64,000 nt of DNA. Source: Flavobacteriales bacterium UBA5081 (lineage in GTDB: Bacteria; Bacteroidota; Bacteroidia; Flavobacteriales_E; Vicingaceae). The position numbers and the translations under genes are program-made. This document shows, one piece after another, positions 1 through 8,276 of the stretch. The DNA lies in contig DIAJ01000034.1 in assembly GCA_002415785.1 (NCBI GenBank), positions 26,419 to 90,418 on the forward strand, given 5' to 3'. Within the stretch, counting starts at the first letter, position 1; each line of letters starts with the position of its first letter. Under the pieces are notes generated by a model. The model did no database searches, had not been told where the DNA came from, and saw only the letters and a program-made list of their open reading frames with translations.

Positions 1-76
1 CTTAGGTAACATCACATTAGCGGTCTTTTTTTTTATTAGGAAGGTTGAAAAGCCTAAAGATTCATTTCATTTTTAA

Positions 77-105
77 AACTGCTTATTCTTTTTTATTAAG
101 CAGTT
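77..105. terminator. hairpin, possible terminator downstream of the decayed methyltransferase
   Basis: Nine-base arms AACTGCTTA (77-85) and TAAGCAGTT (97-105) form a perfect inverted repeat around a T-rich loop. It lies 3' of the minus-strand operon that ends with the methyltransferase remnant, so a transcription end is plausible. The rest of 1-227 shows no coding signal on either strand. Confidence 0.4.
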
Positions 106-227
106 GAATATGAGTTAATAATCAACATGCTTCTTAGCTAATTTCTAATATTATATCTATGGTTGTATGTACTGATTTGTTGTTTGTGTGTAATATTTGC
201 TTATAGTGCTTTAAAACGCCTCATAGT

Positions 228-1048
228 TTAGTTTTTCCTTAAGATATAAATTTGTGAGGAGTATTTTGCTTCTTTTGATTTTTTTGCAATTCGATTTGAC
301 TTTAATTCAGTAAGGAACGCTGATGTTAAGTTTCCTTTATCATTCTTATATTTTTCGCCAAGCAGACTAACGTATAAGCTGTCGAATTTCATTGTAGTGT
401 TTTTTCCAGTTTAAGTTCATTTGGCTCAAATAGAGTTTTAATATCATTTTCTGTAAAGTGATATAAATGTCTTGGTACATGATAAGTTGCCTAATGCTTT
501 TTATAATGACTTAAATCGTACGAGTTGTGATTTGGAACTGCAATTATTAACACTCCATTTTTCTTTAATACTCTTTTTATTTCTTTTACTCTTTCATCTA
601 GATTATATTCATGTTCTAAACATGCCACATACTTATTAGATCAAACTTTTCTACATCATACTCCTTTAGTTTTCCTCAGTATGTATGTTTAGATTATAGT
701 TTTTTATAGCAAATTGCCTTGCATTCTATGAAGGCTCTATTCCTTCTACTTCAAAATCTTCATCTTTACAAACTTTTAAAAACTCCCTTGTTCCGCTTCC
801 AATGTCTAGTGTTTTTTACCACTTGTCAGACTTTGTAGCAACCTTAGTTTTATATTACGAACACTTTGGTAAAGGGTGTTTACTATTTCTTTTGATGTAC
901 TTGAATGAGAAATATAATCTCCCGACTCGTGATGTTTGCCAATTTCATCTTCTAATGGTATTGGGTTAGTAAAATGAAAATTACATTTTTTAAAGCTTAC
1001 AATTGTAAATTTATCTTTGCTTACTGTGTAATCTTTACACTCCATCAC
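228..1048 (-). pseudogene. decayed class I SAM-dependent methyltransferase
   Basis: Only the first 80 codons (806-1048) remain open. Reading on down the minus strand through several frameshifts and stop codons recovers the rest of a methyltransferase of the Methyltransf_11/23 type. The N-terminal part contains FHFTNPIP. A motif I remnant DIGSGTREFL lies near 777-806, a stretch EHEYNLDERVKEIKRVL near 570-620, and the family-typical PRHLYHFT near 451-475. A terminal SSQIYILRKN ends in a stop at 228-230. Disruptions occur at several separate places, which argues for real decay rather than one sequencing error. It lies directly downstream of mnmG in the same orientation, as the last member of that operon. 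The original substrate cannot be told. Confidence 0.85.
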
Positions 1049-1110
1049 TTTTTCAAACGATGTGGTATTTCATATCGGACAACTATCGTATTCCTTCATT
1101 AATTCAAAAT

Positions 1111-1126
1111 TGTTTCACGTGGAACA
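1111..1126. promoter_or_regulatory. parS-like centromere site 1 (ParB binding)
   Basis: The 16-mer TGTTTCACGTGGAACA is the reverse complement of TGTTCCACGTGAAACA, the classical chromosomal parS bound by ParB/Spo0J. It lies 7 bases beyond the mnmG stop codon. An identical copy lies on the other side of mnmG. Chromosomal parS sites usually cluster near the replication origin, and mnmG (gidA) is origin-proximal in many bacteria. ParB binding is an inference from sequence identity. Confidence 0.75.
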
Positions 1127-1132
1127 TTGTGT

Positions 1133-2995
1133 TTATCTTCCAAAATGGATTAATAAAACTGAGATATCAGCAGGAGATACACCACTAATTCTTGATGCTT
1201 GTCCTATCGTTTCTGGTTTGATTTTAGTCAGTTTTTCTCTTGCTTCAGATGAGATGGATTTTAATTTTGTATAGTCAAAATCTTTATGAATTATTACATC
1301 TTCTAATCTGTTCATTTTGTCAGCCATTTCCTTTTCTCTTTGGATATAGCCGTCGTATTTGATTTTAATTTCTGCCTGTTGTAGGCATTCGTCGTCAAAA
1401 GAATTTAGCTCAAAAGAATTGAAGTTCTCATTATTTCTAATGTCGCTAAGGGACACTTGTGGCCTTGAAATAATAGAAGAAAGTTTTACCTTTTGTTTTA
1501 TTGGACTGGTACCGGCTTTTTCTAAATATGGATTGGCTATCTCTGGTTCAATGCTACTTTCTGACAGCATTTGTAATATGTTCTCTGTTTGGTTTTGTTT
1601 AAACTTCACAGCTTTTAATCTTTCATCAGAAGCTAAACCCACTGCATGTGAAAGTGGAGTTAAACGAATATCTGCATTATCTTGTCTAAGTAGAATTCTG
1701 TATTCTGCTCTTGAGGTAAACATTCGATAAGGCTCTTTTGTGCCTTTTGTAATTAAATCATCAATTAAAACTCCAATATAAGCCTGGTCTCTCCTTAGGA
1801 TTAAAGGTTCTTTTTCTTGTACCTTTAAGGATGCGTTTAGTCCTGCCATCAATCCTTGTCCTGCCGCTTCTTCATAGCCTGTGGTTCCGTTAATTTGTCC
1901 GGCAAAATATAAGTTTTCAACCAACTTAGTTTCTAAAGTGTGCTTAAGTTGAGTAGGGGGGAAGTAATCGTATTCTATAGCATAACCTGGTCTAAAAAGT
2001 TTTACATTTTCAAATCCAGGTATTTCTTTTATAGCTTTCATTTGCACATCCATTGGTAAGGATGTAGAAAACCCATTAACATAAATTTCTACAGTATTCC
2101 AGCCTTCTGGCTCAACAAATATTTGGTGTCGGTCTCTTTCTGAAAAGCGTTCAATTTTTTCTTCAATTGATGGACAATATCTAGGTCCGGTCCCTTCAAT
2201 TGAACCGCTAAACATTGGTGAACGATCTAATCCCGAACGAAGAATTTCATGAACTGTTGGGTTTGTGTAGGTGATGTAACAGCTCTTTTGCTTTTCAAGC
2301 TTTTTTGTATTTGTAAACGAAAATTTTGATGGATTTTCATCTCCTTTTTGCTCTTCCATTTTGGAATAATCCAAAGATCGAGAATCTACTCTTGGAGGTG
2401 TTCCTGTTTTCATTCTTCCATGATCAAACCCAAGTTGTATTAACTGTTCTGTTATTCCTTTTGAGTTTCTTTCTCCTGCTCGTCCTCCACCAAAGTTTTT
2501 GTCTCCAACATGAATAAGTCCGTTTAAAAATGTTCCTGCTGTTAAAACAACGGATTTGGTTTTTATTTCTAACCCTAAACTGGTTATTACTCCCTCAACC
2601 TTGCCATTTTTTACGATTACATTGTTAACAGTGTCTTGCCAAAAATCAACATTTGGGGTTTGCTCTAACATTAGTCTCCATTCTTGGGCAAAGAGCCATC
2701 TGTCACTTTGTACTCTTGGGCTCCACATTGCTGGTCCTTTAGAAAGGTTCAGCATTCTAAATTGTATTGCCGTTTTGTCGGCTACTATTCCGCTGTAACC
2801 ACCCATCGCGTCAATTTCTCTAACTATTTGTCCTTTTGCTACGCCGCCCATTGCCGGGTTGCATGACATTTGCGCAATTGTACCCATATTCATGGTTACA
2901 AGTAGTACTGAAGCGCCGGAGTTAGCAGCAGCTGCTGTTGCTTCACATCCTGCGTGTCCGCCACCCACTACAATTACATCGTATTCTTTTAGCAT
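1133..2995 (-). CDS. mnmG: tRNA uridine-5-carboxymethylaminomethyl modification enzyme MnmG (GidA)
   Basis: FAD-dependent enzyme that, with MnmE, makes the (carboxymethyl)aminomethyl modification at wobble U34 of certain tRNAs. The 620 residues match the usual family length. Visible are the N-terminal dinucleotide-binding motif VVGGGHAGCEA, the conserved CNPAMGG segment, and the C-terminal signature around EPYRMFTSRAEYRILLRQDNAD. The ATG at 2995 is the natural start; ybeY ends 38 bp upstream. The gene is the fourth of a minus-strand series (DUF4175, RsbW-like, ybeY, mnmG) and is flanked on both sides by identical parS-like sites, one of them in its 5' leader. Confidence 0.97.
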   Translation of the reverse strand: MLKEYDVIVVGGGHAGCEATAAAANSGASVLLVTMNMGTIAQMSCNPAMGGVAKGQIVREIDAMGGYSGIVADKTAIQFRMLNLSKGPAMWSPRVQSDRWLFAQEWRLMLEQTPNVDFWQDTVNNVIVKNGKVEGVITSLGLEIKTKSVVLTAGTFLNGLIHVGDKNFGGGRAGERNSKGITEQLIQLGFDHGRMKTGTPPRVDSRSLDYSKMEEQKGDENPSKFSFTNTKKLEKQKSCYITYTNPTVHEILRSGLDRSPMFSGSIEGTGPRYCPSIEEKIERFSERDRHQIFVEPEGWNTVEIYVNGFSTSLPMDVQMKAIKEIPGFENVKLFRPGYAIEYDYFPPTQLKHTLETKLVENLYFAGQINGTTGYEEAAGQGLMAGLNASLKVQEKEPLILRRDQAYIGVLIDDLITKGTKEPYRMFTSRAEYRILLRQDNADIRLTPLSHAVGLASDERLKAVKFKQNQTENILQMLSESSIEPEIANPYLEKAGTSPIKQKVKLSSIISRPQVSLSDIRNNENFNSFELNSFDDECLQQAEIKIKYDGYIQREKEMADKMNRLEDVIIHKDFDYTKLKSISSEAREKLTKIKPETIGQASRISGVSPADISVLLIHFGR

Positions 2996-3006
2996 TTTAG
3001 CCTCCT

Positions 3007-3022
3007 TGTTTCACGTGGAACA
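3007..3022. promoter_or_regulatory. parS-like centromere site 2 (ParB binding)
   Basis: A second exact TGTTTCACGTGGAACA lies in the short gap between ybeY and mnmG, 12 bases upstream of the mnmG start codon. A bound ParB here could also affect mnmG translation or transcription, which is speculation. The pair of identical sites 1.9 kb apart makes chance occurrence very unlikely. Confidence 0.75.
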
Positions 3023-3033
3023 AATTGTTGTTC

Positions 3034-3462
3034 CTATTTGTTTTCGGGCTGCAAAGTTAGGTAAAAATCTTCTTTCTGCCTGATTTCTTGGGCATCTGAA
3101 GGTGTTTTGTCATCGTAGCCAATTAAGTGTAGCACTCCGTGAATTATAACACGGTGTAATTCCTCTGAAAAGGGTACGTCAAAACTGTTGGCGTTGTCCT
3201 TAATGCGGTCTATGCTGATAAAAATGTCGCCGGAAATAACATTATCTTCTACGTAATTAAATGTGATAATGTCAGTAAATGTGTCGTGATTTAAGTGACT
3301 TTGATTTATCTCAAGTAAATAGTCATCTGAACAAAAAATAAAGTTGAGTTCTCCGCAACTTTTATTTTCATTTGAAATGCATTCTAAAATCCATTTTTTT
3401 ATTTTCAAAGGATCCGATAATTCAAAGTCGGTATCCTCATTGTGAAAGTAAATTAAATCCAA
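3034..3462 (-). CDS. ybeY: endoribonuclease YbeY (16S rRNA maturation)
   Basis: Metal-dependent RNase needed for 16S rRNA 3'-end processing and ribosome quality control. The 142-residue length fits. The zinc motif is visible near the C-terminus as HGVLHLIGYDDKT: two histidines of the family pattern HGxLHLxGYDH are present, while the third His position is Asp. A substitution at that position is, as far as I recall, common in Bacteroidota homologues, so it need not mean loss of activity. It lies 3 bp downstream of the RsbW-like gene and 38 bp upstream of mnmG, so it is almost certainly co-transcribed with both. Confidence 0.93.
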   Translation of the reverse strand: MDLIYFHNEDTDFELSDPLKIKKWILECISNENKSCGELNFIFCSDDYLLEINQSHLNHDTFTDIITFNYVEDNVISGDIFISIDRIKDNANSFDVPFSEELHRVIIHGVLHLIGYDDKTPSDAQEIRQKEDFYLTLQPENK

Positions 3463-3465
3463 TTT

Positions 3466-3873
3466 TTATTTGTAAAATGTGAGTTTTACTATTCTTCCTT
3501 CTTCTTCAAAACGGACTTCATCTGACAAGTTTTTCATAATGAAAATTCCTCTTCCGTCCGGCTTTTCGATGTTTTCCGGTAGCGTTGGGTCAGGAACGTT
3601 TTCATAGTCGAAGCCGCTGCCTTGATCTATAACAGCAATGCAAAATTCAGCATCAGAAAACTCAAAATGCAAATCAATCATTTTGCTTTTATCCATTTTA
3701 TTTCCGTGCTTTAAAGCGTTGTTTACGGCTTCGGTTGTTGCAATAAGCAAATTGGCGTAAATCTCTTCCGGAATTTTGTGCTTTTCTTTTAGTTCATCAA
3801 TCAATTGTTCTACCCTAGCCATGCTAGAAAGCTCTGAAGGAAGTTGATGTTTTTCGATTGCTAACGACATCAT
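3466..3873 (-). CDS. RsbW/SpoIIAB-like ATP-binding protein (anti-sigma or switch kinase)
   Basis: A 135-residue single-domain GHKL ATPase. The N-box is TEAVNNALKHGNK and the nucleotide-lid motifs are DQGSGFDYENVPD and DGRGIFIMKNL. This is the HATPase_c_2 family of serine kinases that act as anti-sigma or anti-anti-sigma switch proteins. Its start codon overlaps the DUF4175 stop as ATGA (3870-3873). No cognate STAS-domain antagonist or sigma factor lies next to it, so the target is unknown. A SpoIIE-type phosphatase, the usual opposing enzyme of such kinases, is encoded at 42027-44042. Confidence 0.85.
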   Translation of the reverse strand: MMSLAIEKHQLPSELSSMARVEQLIDELKEKHKIPEEIYANLLIATTEAVNNALKHGNKMDKSKMIDLHFEFSDAEFCIAVIDQGSGFDYENVPDPTLPENIEKPDGRGIFIMKNLSDEVRFEEEGRIVKLTFYK

Positions 3874-6800
3874 GGGTTTATTTGATTAAAGTATTCGGTT
3901 ACTTTTGACTTATAAAAATTGTTGAAAGAAGGAGGAAGTGTTTTTAATAATTCGATCTCACTTTCTTTCCGACTATTATACTCAAAAAAGGATTTTGGGT
4001 TACGAGAAAATTCATCCGTAAATTCAATGGCTTCTCTTTTCTCATCCTTTTCTCTTTCCCTTTCGGCTTTTTCTGATTGCAAAAGACGTGTTAAAATTTC
4101 TTGTTGACGCAAGATAGTTTCATTGGTGATTTGTTTATTCACTAAATCGGTTTCAGTTTGCTCCATCATTTCCTGAAGTTTTTCCAAGCTTCCGCCTCCT
4201 CCATTTCCTTTTTCTAGCTCCTCTTGCATTTGTTGAATAGCTTTGCGAATGGCAGCTTGTTTGGCAGCCATTTGAGCCAATTGCTTACTCATTCCACCTT
4301 GTCCGCCCGGCATTCCCTCACCGGGTTTTTCGCCTTTTTTGCCTCCCGGTTTTTGCCCTTGTTCCATGGCTTTTTTCAATTGTTCCATTTGCTTGTTCAA
4401 CTGCTGTTGCAAACTTTTCATATTGCCCATTTTGTTACTGGGCTTTCCCCCGGGCTTGCTTCCAGGTTTTTTACACTGCCCCTTGCTTTGCATCATGGCT
4501 TGCATTTGCTGCTGCATTTGTTGCATGGCTTCATCTAATAATAATGCAAGGTTGTTTAAAGAGGTCATGGCGTATTGCTGTCGGTTGTTTGCCATGGCTG
4601 TGTTTCTTTCTGCCAATTGCTCTACCGCCTTTTGCATATTGGTTTTTATACTGCTCATTTCTCGATTCACGATTCCTTCCAACTGAATCACTCTTTTGCT
4701 AAGGGCAAATAAAGAGTCCTCAATTACTTTTGAATCATCTTGTAACTTGTTTTGCTCTTGAGCTAGTTCAACGTATTTTGGGTCGTTTATGTTGGTCGAT
4801 TTTAAGTTTTCCATTAATTCTTCCTGACTAAATGAAAGATCAATTAAGTTCTCAAGTAATTGGCGTAAATCCTCTAAATTTTCTGCTTGCTGCGCAGACT
4901 GCATCTGCATTTGCATTGCTTCCATTTGTTCTGAGAGTTCTTGCATCCCATCTTCTGAGTCTTGCTGTTTTTCACCGGCTTTTTGCTCGTTCATTTTAGA
5001 AAGTTCTTCAGCACTTTCCTTCATGTCTTTTTTAATTTGATCTTCTAGGCTTTCTGTATCCGGCATTTCATTAGGCTCTTCAAGCTCTTGGTTTTTTTTC
5101 TCCAGCTCATCCATTTTTTCACTCAATTCATCCATTTCTTTGTTGAGTTCTTCTTGTTTCTCTTTGAGCTTTTCTTTCTCTTCTTTTTTCTTAGCTGCTA
5201 AGGTTTCTTCCTTTAATTTTTGTTGTTTCTCTTTTAACTCATCTACTTTTTTCTTCACATCGTCCAACTGCTTTTCAAACTCCAGCTGTTTGAAAAGCTC
5301 CAAGTTTCTATCGAGCTCTTTTTCCATGTCTTCATTGCTCAACTCAATTTTTTCCAATTGTTTTTGAAGTTGGTCTTTTTGGAGTTTTTCCATCATTTTC
5401 TCCACCTCCTTCATCATTTCTTTCATCTCTTCCGTCATCACATTTTCCATCAACTTCTCTAACTGCTTTTGCTTTTCAAGCAAATTTTCATCCATCTGCT
5501 GGTACTCCTTTTGCAATTGATTTTTCTGACGGTTTTCCTCTTTGAGTTGCTGCATATTTTTTTGAAGCTGCTTGTGTTTTTTCATCAAGTCTTCTAACTT
5601 CTTTTTTTCTTGATAGCCCAATTGCTTCTTGTTTAACATGCTTTGCTTCAGTTCCTCTAAGTCTCGTTTAATTTCTTGAGAAAGTTCGATGTTTTCTTTT
5701 AAGTCGTCTTTAATTTTATTATTGCTACTGTCTTCTTTTTCAGCTAATTCGTCTTTAGAAGGGGCTTTGAAAATTAATGTCTGAGTACGAGCAGACTTGC
5801 TTCCATTTACCCCGTCATTGTCCCATACTTGAAAATAGTACTCTACTTGGTCACCACTTTTAAGTTCAAATTGATTCAAATTTAAGCTGTGGTAAAAATC
5901 ACTTTGAGGTAGGTTTTTATTGATGGGTAATTGAACAATATTTTCCATTCCCACAGAATCATTTGCTCCTAAAAATCGGCTTCGAAATTCTAATCTACTA
6001 AAGCCATAGTCATCTTTAACTAGCCCCTTAAAATAAATGATTTTAGAAGAATTACTATCGGTTCTACTTTCAACTTCTATACTAGGTCTTAAATCTTGAA
6101 TCACCTCAACTTTGTAATTCGCCGTATCTGAGTTAATAAATTGATTGTAGGCATTTACTGAATAATAGCTATTGTTGAATAGTCGTTTGCTAAACTGATA
6201 TTCATTTTCGGCAATTCTATCGACTTGATAGCTGCTGTCACTTAAATAAAAATAGATGCCATCCGTATTTTCAGCAATAAAGTTCCACTTTACTTCAGTG
6301 CCTTCAGGAATTGTCAAGTCGCCTTTATCGCTAATTGTTTCATCTTTTTTTCCAAGGTAATTAGGATAGTCGAGCGAAATAATAAAGTTTTTTATACCTG
6401 CTTTTGGAACAACGTCGACTTCGTAATTTTTTGAATTGTATATCCCGTCACTCAAATAAAAAGTAATGTTATCGTCTAAATTGTTGAAGCTAAATGAAAA
6501 TTGATTTTTTGCATTTTTGCTCATTAAAAATTCTTGCCCCTCAAAGTGAACTTTCATTTGGTTGGGGATTTCTTCACCTTCAATTCTAACTTTTAACTTA
6601 AAGTCTTCATTTTTAAAGGTAGATAGCTTTTGGTTTTCCAGAATGATTTGATAAGGGGCAAGAGGAATAAATTCAATATTATGAGCCACCAATCTATTTG
6701 TGCTATCTGAAACAATTTGTGGAGAAATTGCTAACAAAAGAGCAATAACCGCCGCCGGTGGAATTAAGTATTTGAGGTACTTTTTGTTTTCGCCTAAGTT

Positions 6801-7244
6801 CACAGCTAGCTGAAAAGGAACCGGCTTCAGTTGGTTAATTTTTTGGTTAATTCCAGATTCAATTAAATCAGAAGAGCTTTGTTCTGAAAGCTTTTTTAAC
6901 TGAAGAACATTGTACAGCTTATCGTCGATTTCAGAAAAGTGCTTGCCAATAATTTGTGAAGCTTGCTCGTGAGAAATTCGCTTACCAATTGACAGAATTT
7001 GACTAATCGGATAAATTACCCAGAGTAAAAGAGCAATTGACAAAACACTCAAACTACCATAAAAAAGCACCGTTCTTGTTGTCGTGTTGAATTTTCCAAA
7101 ATGCTCTAAAAGAACCAACAAAATAAAAGTTGCCAGAGCTAAACTGCCGAAATAAATGGCTCCTCGAATCAGTTTATTGAAATAATATTTTCGAATAAAC
7201 TCATCCAGCTTTTGAATCAGCAAATGATAGTTTTCCTTTTTCAT
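3870..7244 (-). CDS. DUF4175 family membrane protein with long coiled coil
   Basis: A large (1124 aa) Bacteroidota-specific family of unknown function. Hydrophobic segments lie near residues 25-47, 57-80 and 160-176. A periplasmic or extracytoplasmic beta-rich region extends to about residue 490. Then comes a very long Glu/Lys/Gln-rich coiled coil (about 500-800) and a Met/Gln/Gly/Pro-rich stretch (about 880-1000) with runs such as MQQMQQQMQAMMQ and PGGKPSNKMGN. The compositional bias explains the long open frames on the opposite strand. It is the first gene of the operon leading to ybeY and mnmG. Its role is unknown; a structural envelope function is a guess. Confidence 0.85.
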   Translation of the reverse strand: MKKENYHLLIQKLDEFIRKYYFNKLIRGAIYFGSLALATFILLVLLEHFGKFNTTTRTVLFYGSLSVLSIALLLWVIYPISQILSIGKRISHEQASQIIGKHFSEIDDKLYNVLQLKKLSEQSSSDLIESGINQKINQLKPVPFQLAVNLGENKKYLKYLIPPAAVIALLLAISPQIVSDSTNRLVAHNIEFIPLAPYQIILENQKLSTFKNEDFKLKVRIEGEEIPNQMKVHFEGQEFLMSKNAKNQFSFSFNNLDDNITFYLSDGIYNSKNYEVDVVPKAGIKNFIISLDYPNYLGKKDETISDKGDLTIPEGTEVKWNFIAENTDGIYFYLSDSSYQVDRIAENEYQFSKRLFNNSYYSVNAYNQFINSDTANYKVEVIQDLRPSIEVESRTDSNSSKIIYFKGLVKDDYGFSRLEFRSRFLGANDSVGMENIVQLPINKNLPQSDFYHSLNLNQFELKSGDQVEYYFQVWDNDGVNGSKSARTQTLIFKAPSKDELAEKEDSSNNKIKDDLKENIELSQEIKRDLEELKQSMLNKKQLGYQEKKKLEDLMKKHKQLQKNMQQLKEENRQKNQLQKEYQQMDENLLEKQKQLEKLMENVMTEEMKEMMKEVEKMMEKLQKDQLQKQLEKIELSNEDMEKELDRNLELFKQLEFEKQLDDVKKKVDELKEKQQKLKEETLAAKKKEEKEKLKEKQEELNKEMDELSEKMDELEKKNQELEEPNEMPDTESLEDQIKKDMKESAEELSKMNEQKAGEKQQDSEDGMQELSEQMEAMQMQMQSAQQAENLEDLRQLLENLIDLSFSQEELMENLKSTNINDPKYVELAQEQNKLQDDSKVIEDSLFALSKRVIQLEGIVNREMSSIKTNMQKAVEQLAERNTAMANNRQQYAMTSLNNLALLLDEAMQQMQQQMQAMMQSKGQCKKPGSKPGGKPSNKMGNMKSLQQQLNKQMEQLKKAMEQGQKPGGKKGEKPGEGMPGGQGGMSKQLAQMAAKQAAIRKAIQQMQEELEKGNGGGGSLEKLQEMMEQTETDLVNKQITNETILRQQEILTRLLQSEKAEREREKDEKREAIEFTDEFSRNPKSFFEYNSRKESEIELLKTLPPSFNNFYKSKVTEYFNQINP

Positions 7245-7293
7245 AAATCTTCTCCTTCAACTCAGGAATTGAGGGCTTGAAAGTTAAGCATTT

Positions 7294-8157
7294 TTAAAGC
7301 GTTGTCCACCGAATTAAGTTGCCTAAGGGCAGTTTTAATTTTTGTTTAGACTTTAGCGCTAATGTCGTTGCTTCATAAGTTTTTGGGCAAGCCGGCATTT
7401 CGTTTAAAATAGCCTTTAAATCATCCATTTTCATCTTTGGGGAATAGGTGTTTAAAATAAAAAAATGTTTTTGAGGATTTAAAAGACGACTCACATTTTT
7501 TAAAAGTGGCTTTAGGTCATTTTCTAACTTCCATTTTTCCTTTTTTGTACCATATCCAAAAGCAGGAGGATCCATAATTACGCCATTAAATTGATCGCCC
7601 CGACGAACAGCTTTTTCCACAAATTTGGCGGCATCTTCTAAAATCCATCGAATGTTGTCTACTTTATTTTTTTCTGCATTGTTTCTTCCCCAATTGAGCA
7701 CTTGCTTTACTGAATCAACATTGGTTACTTCAGCTCCACATTTTGCTGCTACAATGCTTGCAGCTCCGGTGTAAGCAAAAAGGTTAAGCACTTTGGCGGG
7801 CTTATTTAGCTTTCTCAACTGCTCAATAATATAATCCCAATTAGCAACTTGTTCCGGAAAAATCCCTATGTGCTTAAAGTTGGTTAATTGCAAGTTAAAC
7901 TGTAGTTGAAAGTCATTTTGATAAACTATTTCCCACTCTTTAAGTGCATCTTTATTACTTTTCCACTCTCCTTTTTTCCCTTTTTCTTCATAAAAATACC
8001 AATCCGCTTTTTCCCATTCTTTTTTAGGAAGTTTTGCTGTCCACTTTGCTTCTACCTCCGGGCGATTTAATATTAGCTTGCCAAATCGCTCTAACTTGCG
8101 CTGATTTCCACAATCTAACAGCTCGTAATCTAAATGATTAGAAGGGAAAGTGAACAT
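7294..8157 (-). CDS. class I SAM-dependent rRNA-type methyltransferase (RlmI-like)
   Basis: Predicted RNA methyltransferase. The SAM-binding segment is VLNLFAYTGAASIVAAKCGA followed by VDSVKQ, and the catalytic-type motif is MDPPAFGYG. These match the RlmI/RlmK and RsmB-like class of rRNA methyltransferases found across Bacteroidota. The frame is open to 8208, but the Met at 8157 (MFTFPSNHLDYELLDCG) is preferred because the 17 preceding residues (rich in Ser, Lys, Thr, Asn) look non-conserved and would reach into the gltX promoter region. It diverges from gltX. The exact nucleotide modified is not deducible. Confidence 0.85.
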   Translation of the reverse strand: MFTFPSNHLDYELLDCGNQRKLERFGKLILNRPEVEAKWTAKLPKKEWEKADWYFYEEKGKKGEWKSNKDALKEWEIVYQNDFQLQFNLQLTNFKHIGIFPEQVANWDYIIEQLRKLNKPAKVLNLFAYTGAASIVAAKCGAEVTNVDSVKQVLNWGRNNAEKNKVDNIRWILEDAAKFVEKAVRRGDQFNGVIMDPPAFGYGTKKEKWKLENDLKPLLKNVSRLLNPQKHFFILNTYSPKMKMDDLKAILNEMPACPKTYEATTLALKSKQKLKLPLGNLIRWTTL

Positions 8158-8237
8158 TTTTGTAGTTGTAATATCGCTTTTTGACCTATTTGCTCTCATT
8201 TCCTGCAAACTTAGGGAAAAGAAAGGCTGATAAGTTT

Positions 8238-8245
8238 TACCTTTG
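8238..8245 (+). promoter_or_regulatory. Bacteroidota -7 promoter element for gltX
   Basis: TACCTTTG matches the Bacteroidota -7 consensus TAnnTTTG and lies 31 bp before the gltX start codon. No clear TTG -33 element is seen at the usual spacing, so the assignment rests on the -7 box and position. Confidence 0.5.
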
Positions 8246-8276
8246 TGCCCTCGAAATTAAAAGAAGACAATTGAGC

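Noticed and set aside
806..1048. 80-aa open frame as an independent small gene
   Set aside because: It is the front part of the decayed methyltransferase; the family continues in other frames directly downstream.
1062..1274. plus-strand open frame over the mnmG 3' end
   Set aside because: Overlaps the conserved C-terminus of mnmG antisense and includes a parS site; no protein-like pattern.
3034..3462. YbeY as inactive because the third zinc His is Asp
   Set aside because: The first two His and the fold motifs are intact and the substitution is believed common in this phylum, so inactivity is not supported.
4224..5367. Leu/His/Ser-rich plus-strand open frames
   Set aside because: They are antisense shadows of the Gln/Met/Lys-rich DUF4175 coiled coil; composition is explained by the real gene.
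7612..7623. DnaA-box-like TTTTCCACA as sign of oriC
   Set aside because: Single site inside a coding gene without clustering or an AT-rich unwinding stretch; the origin is not seen in this window.
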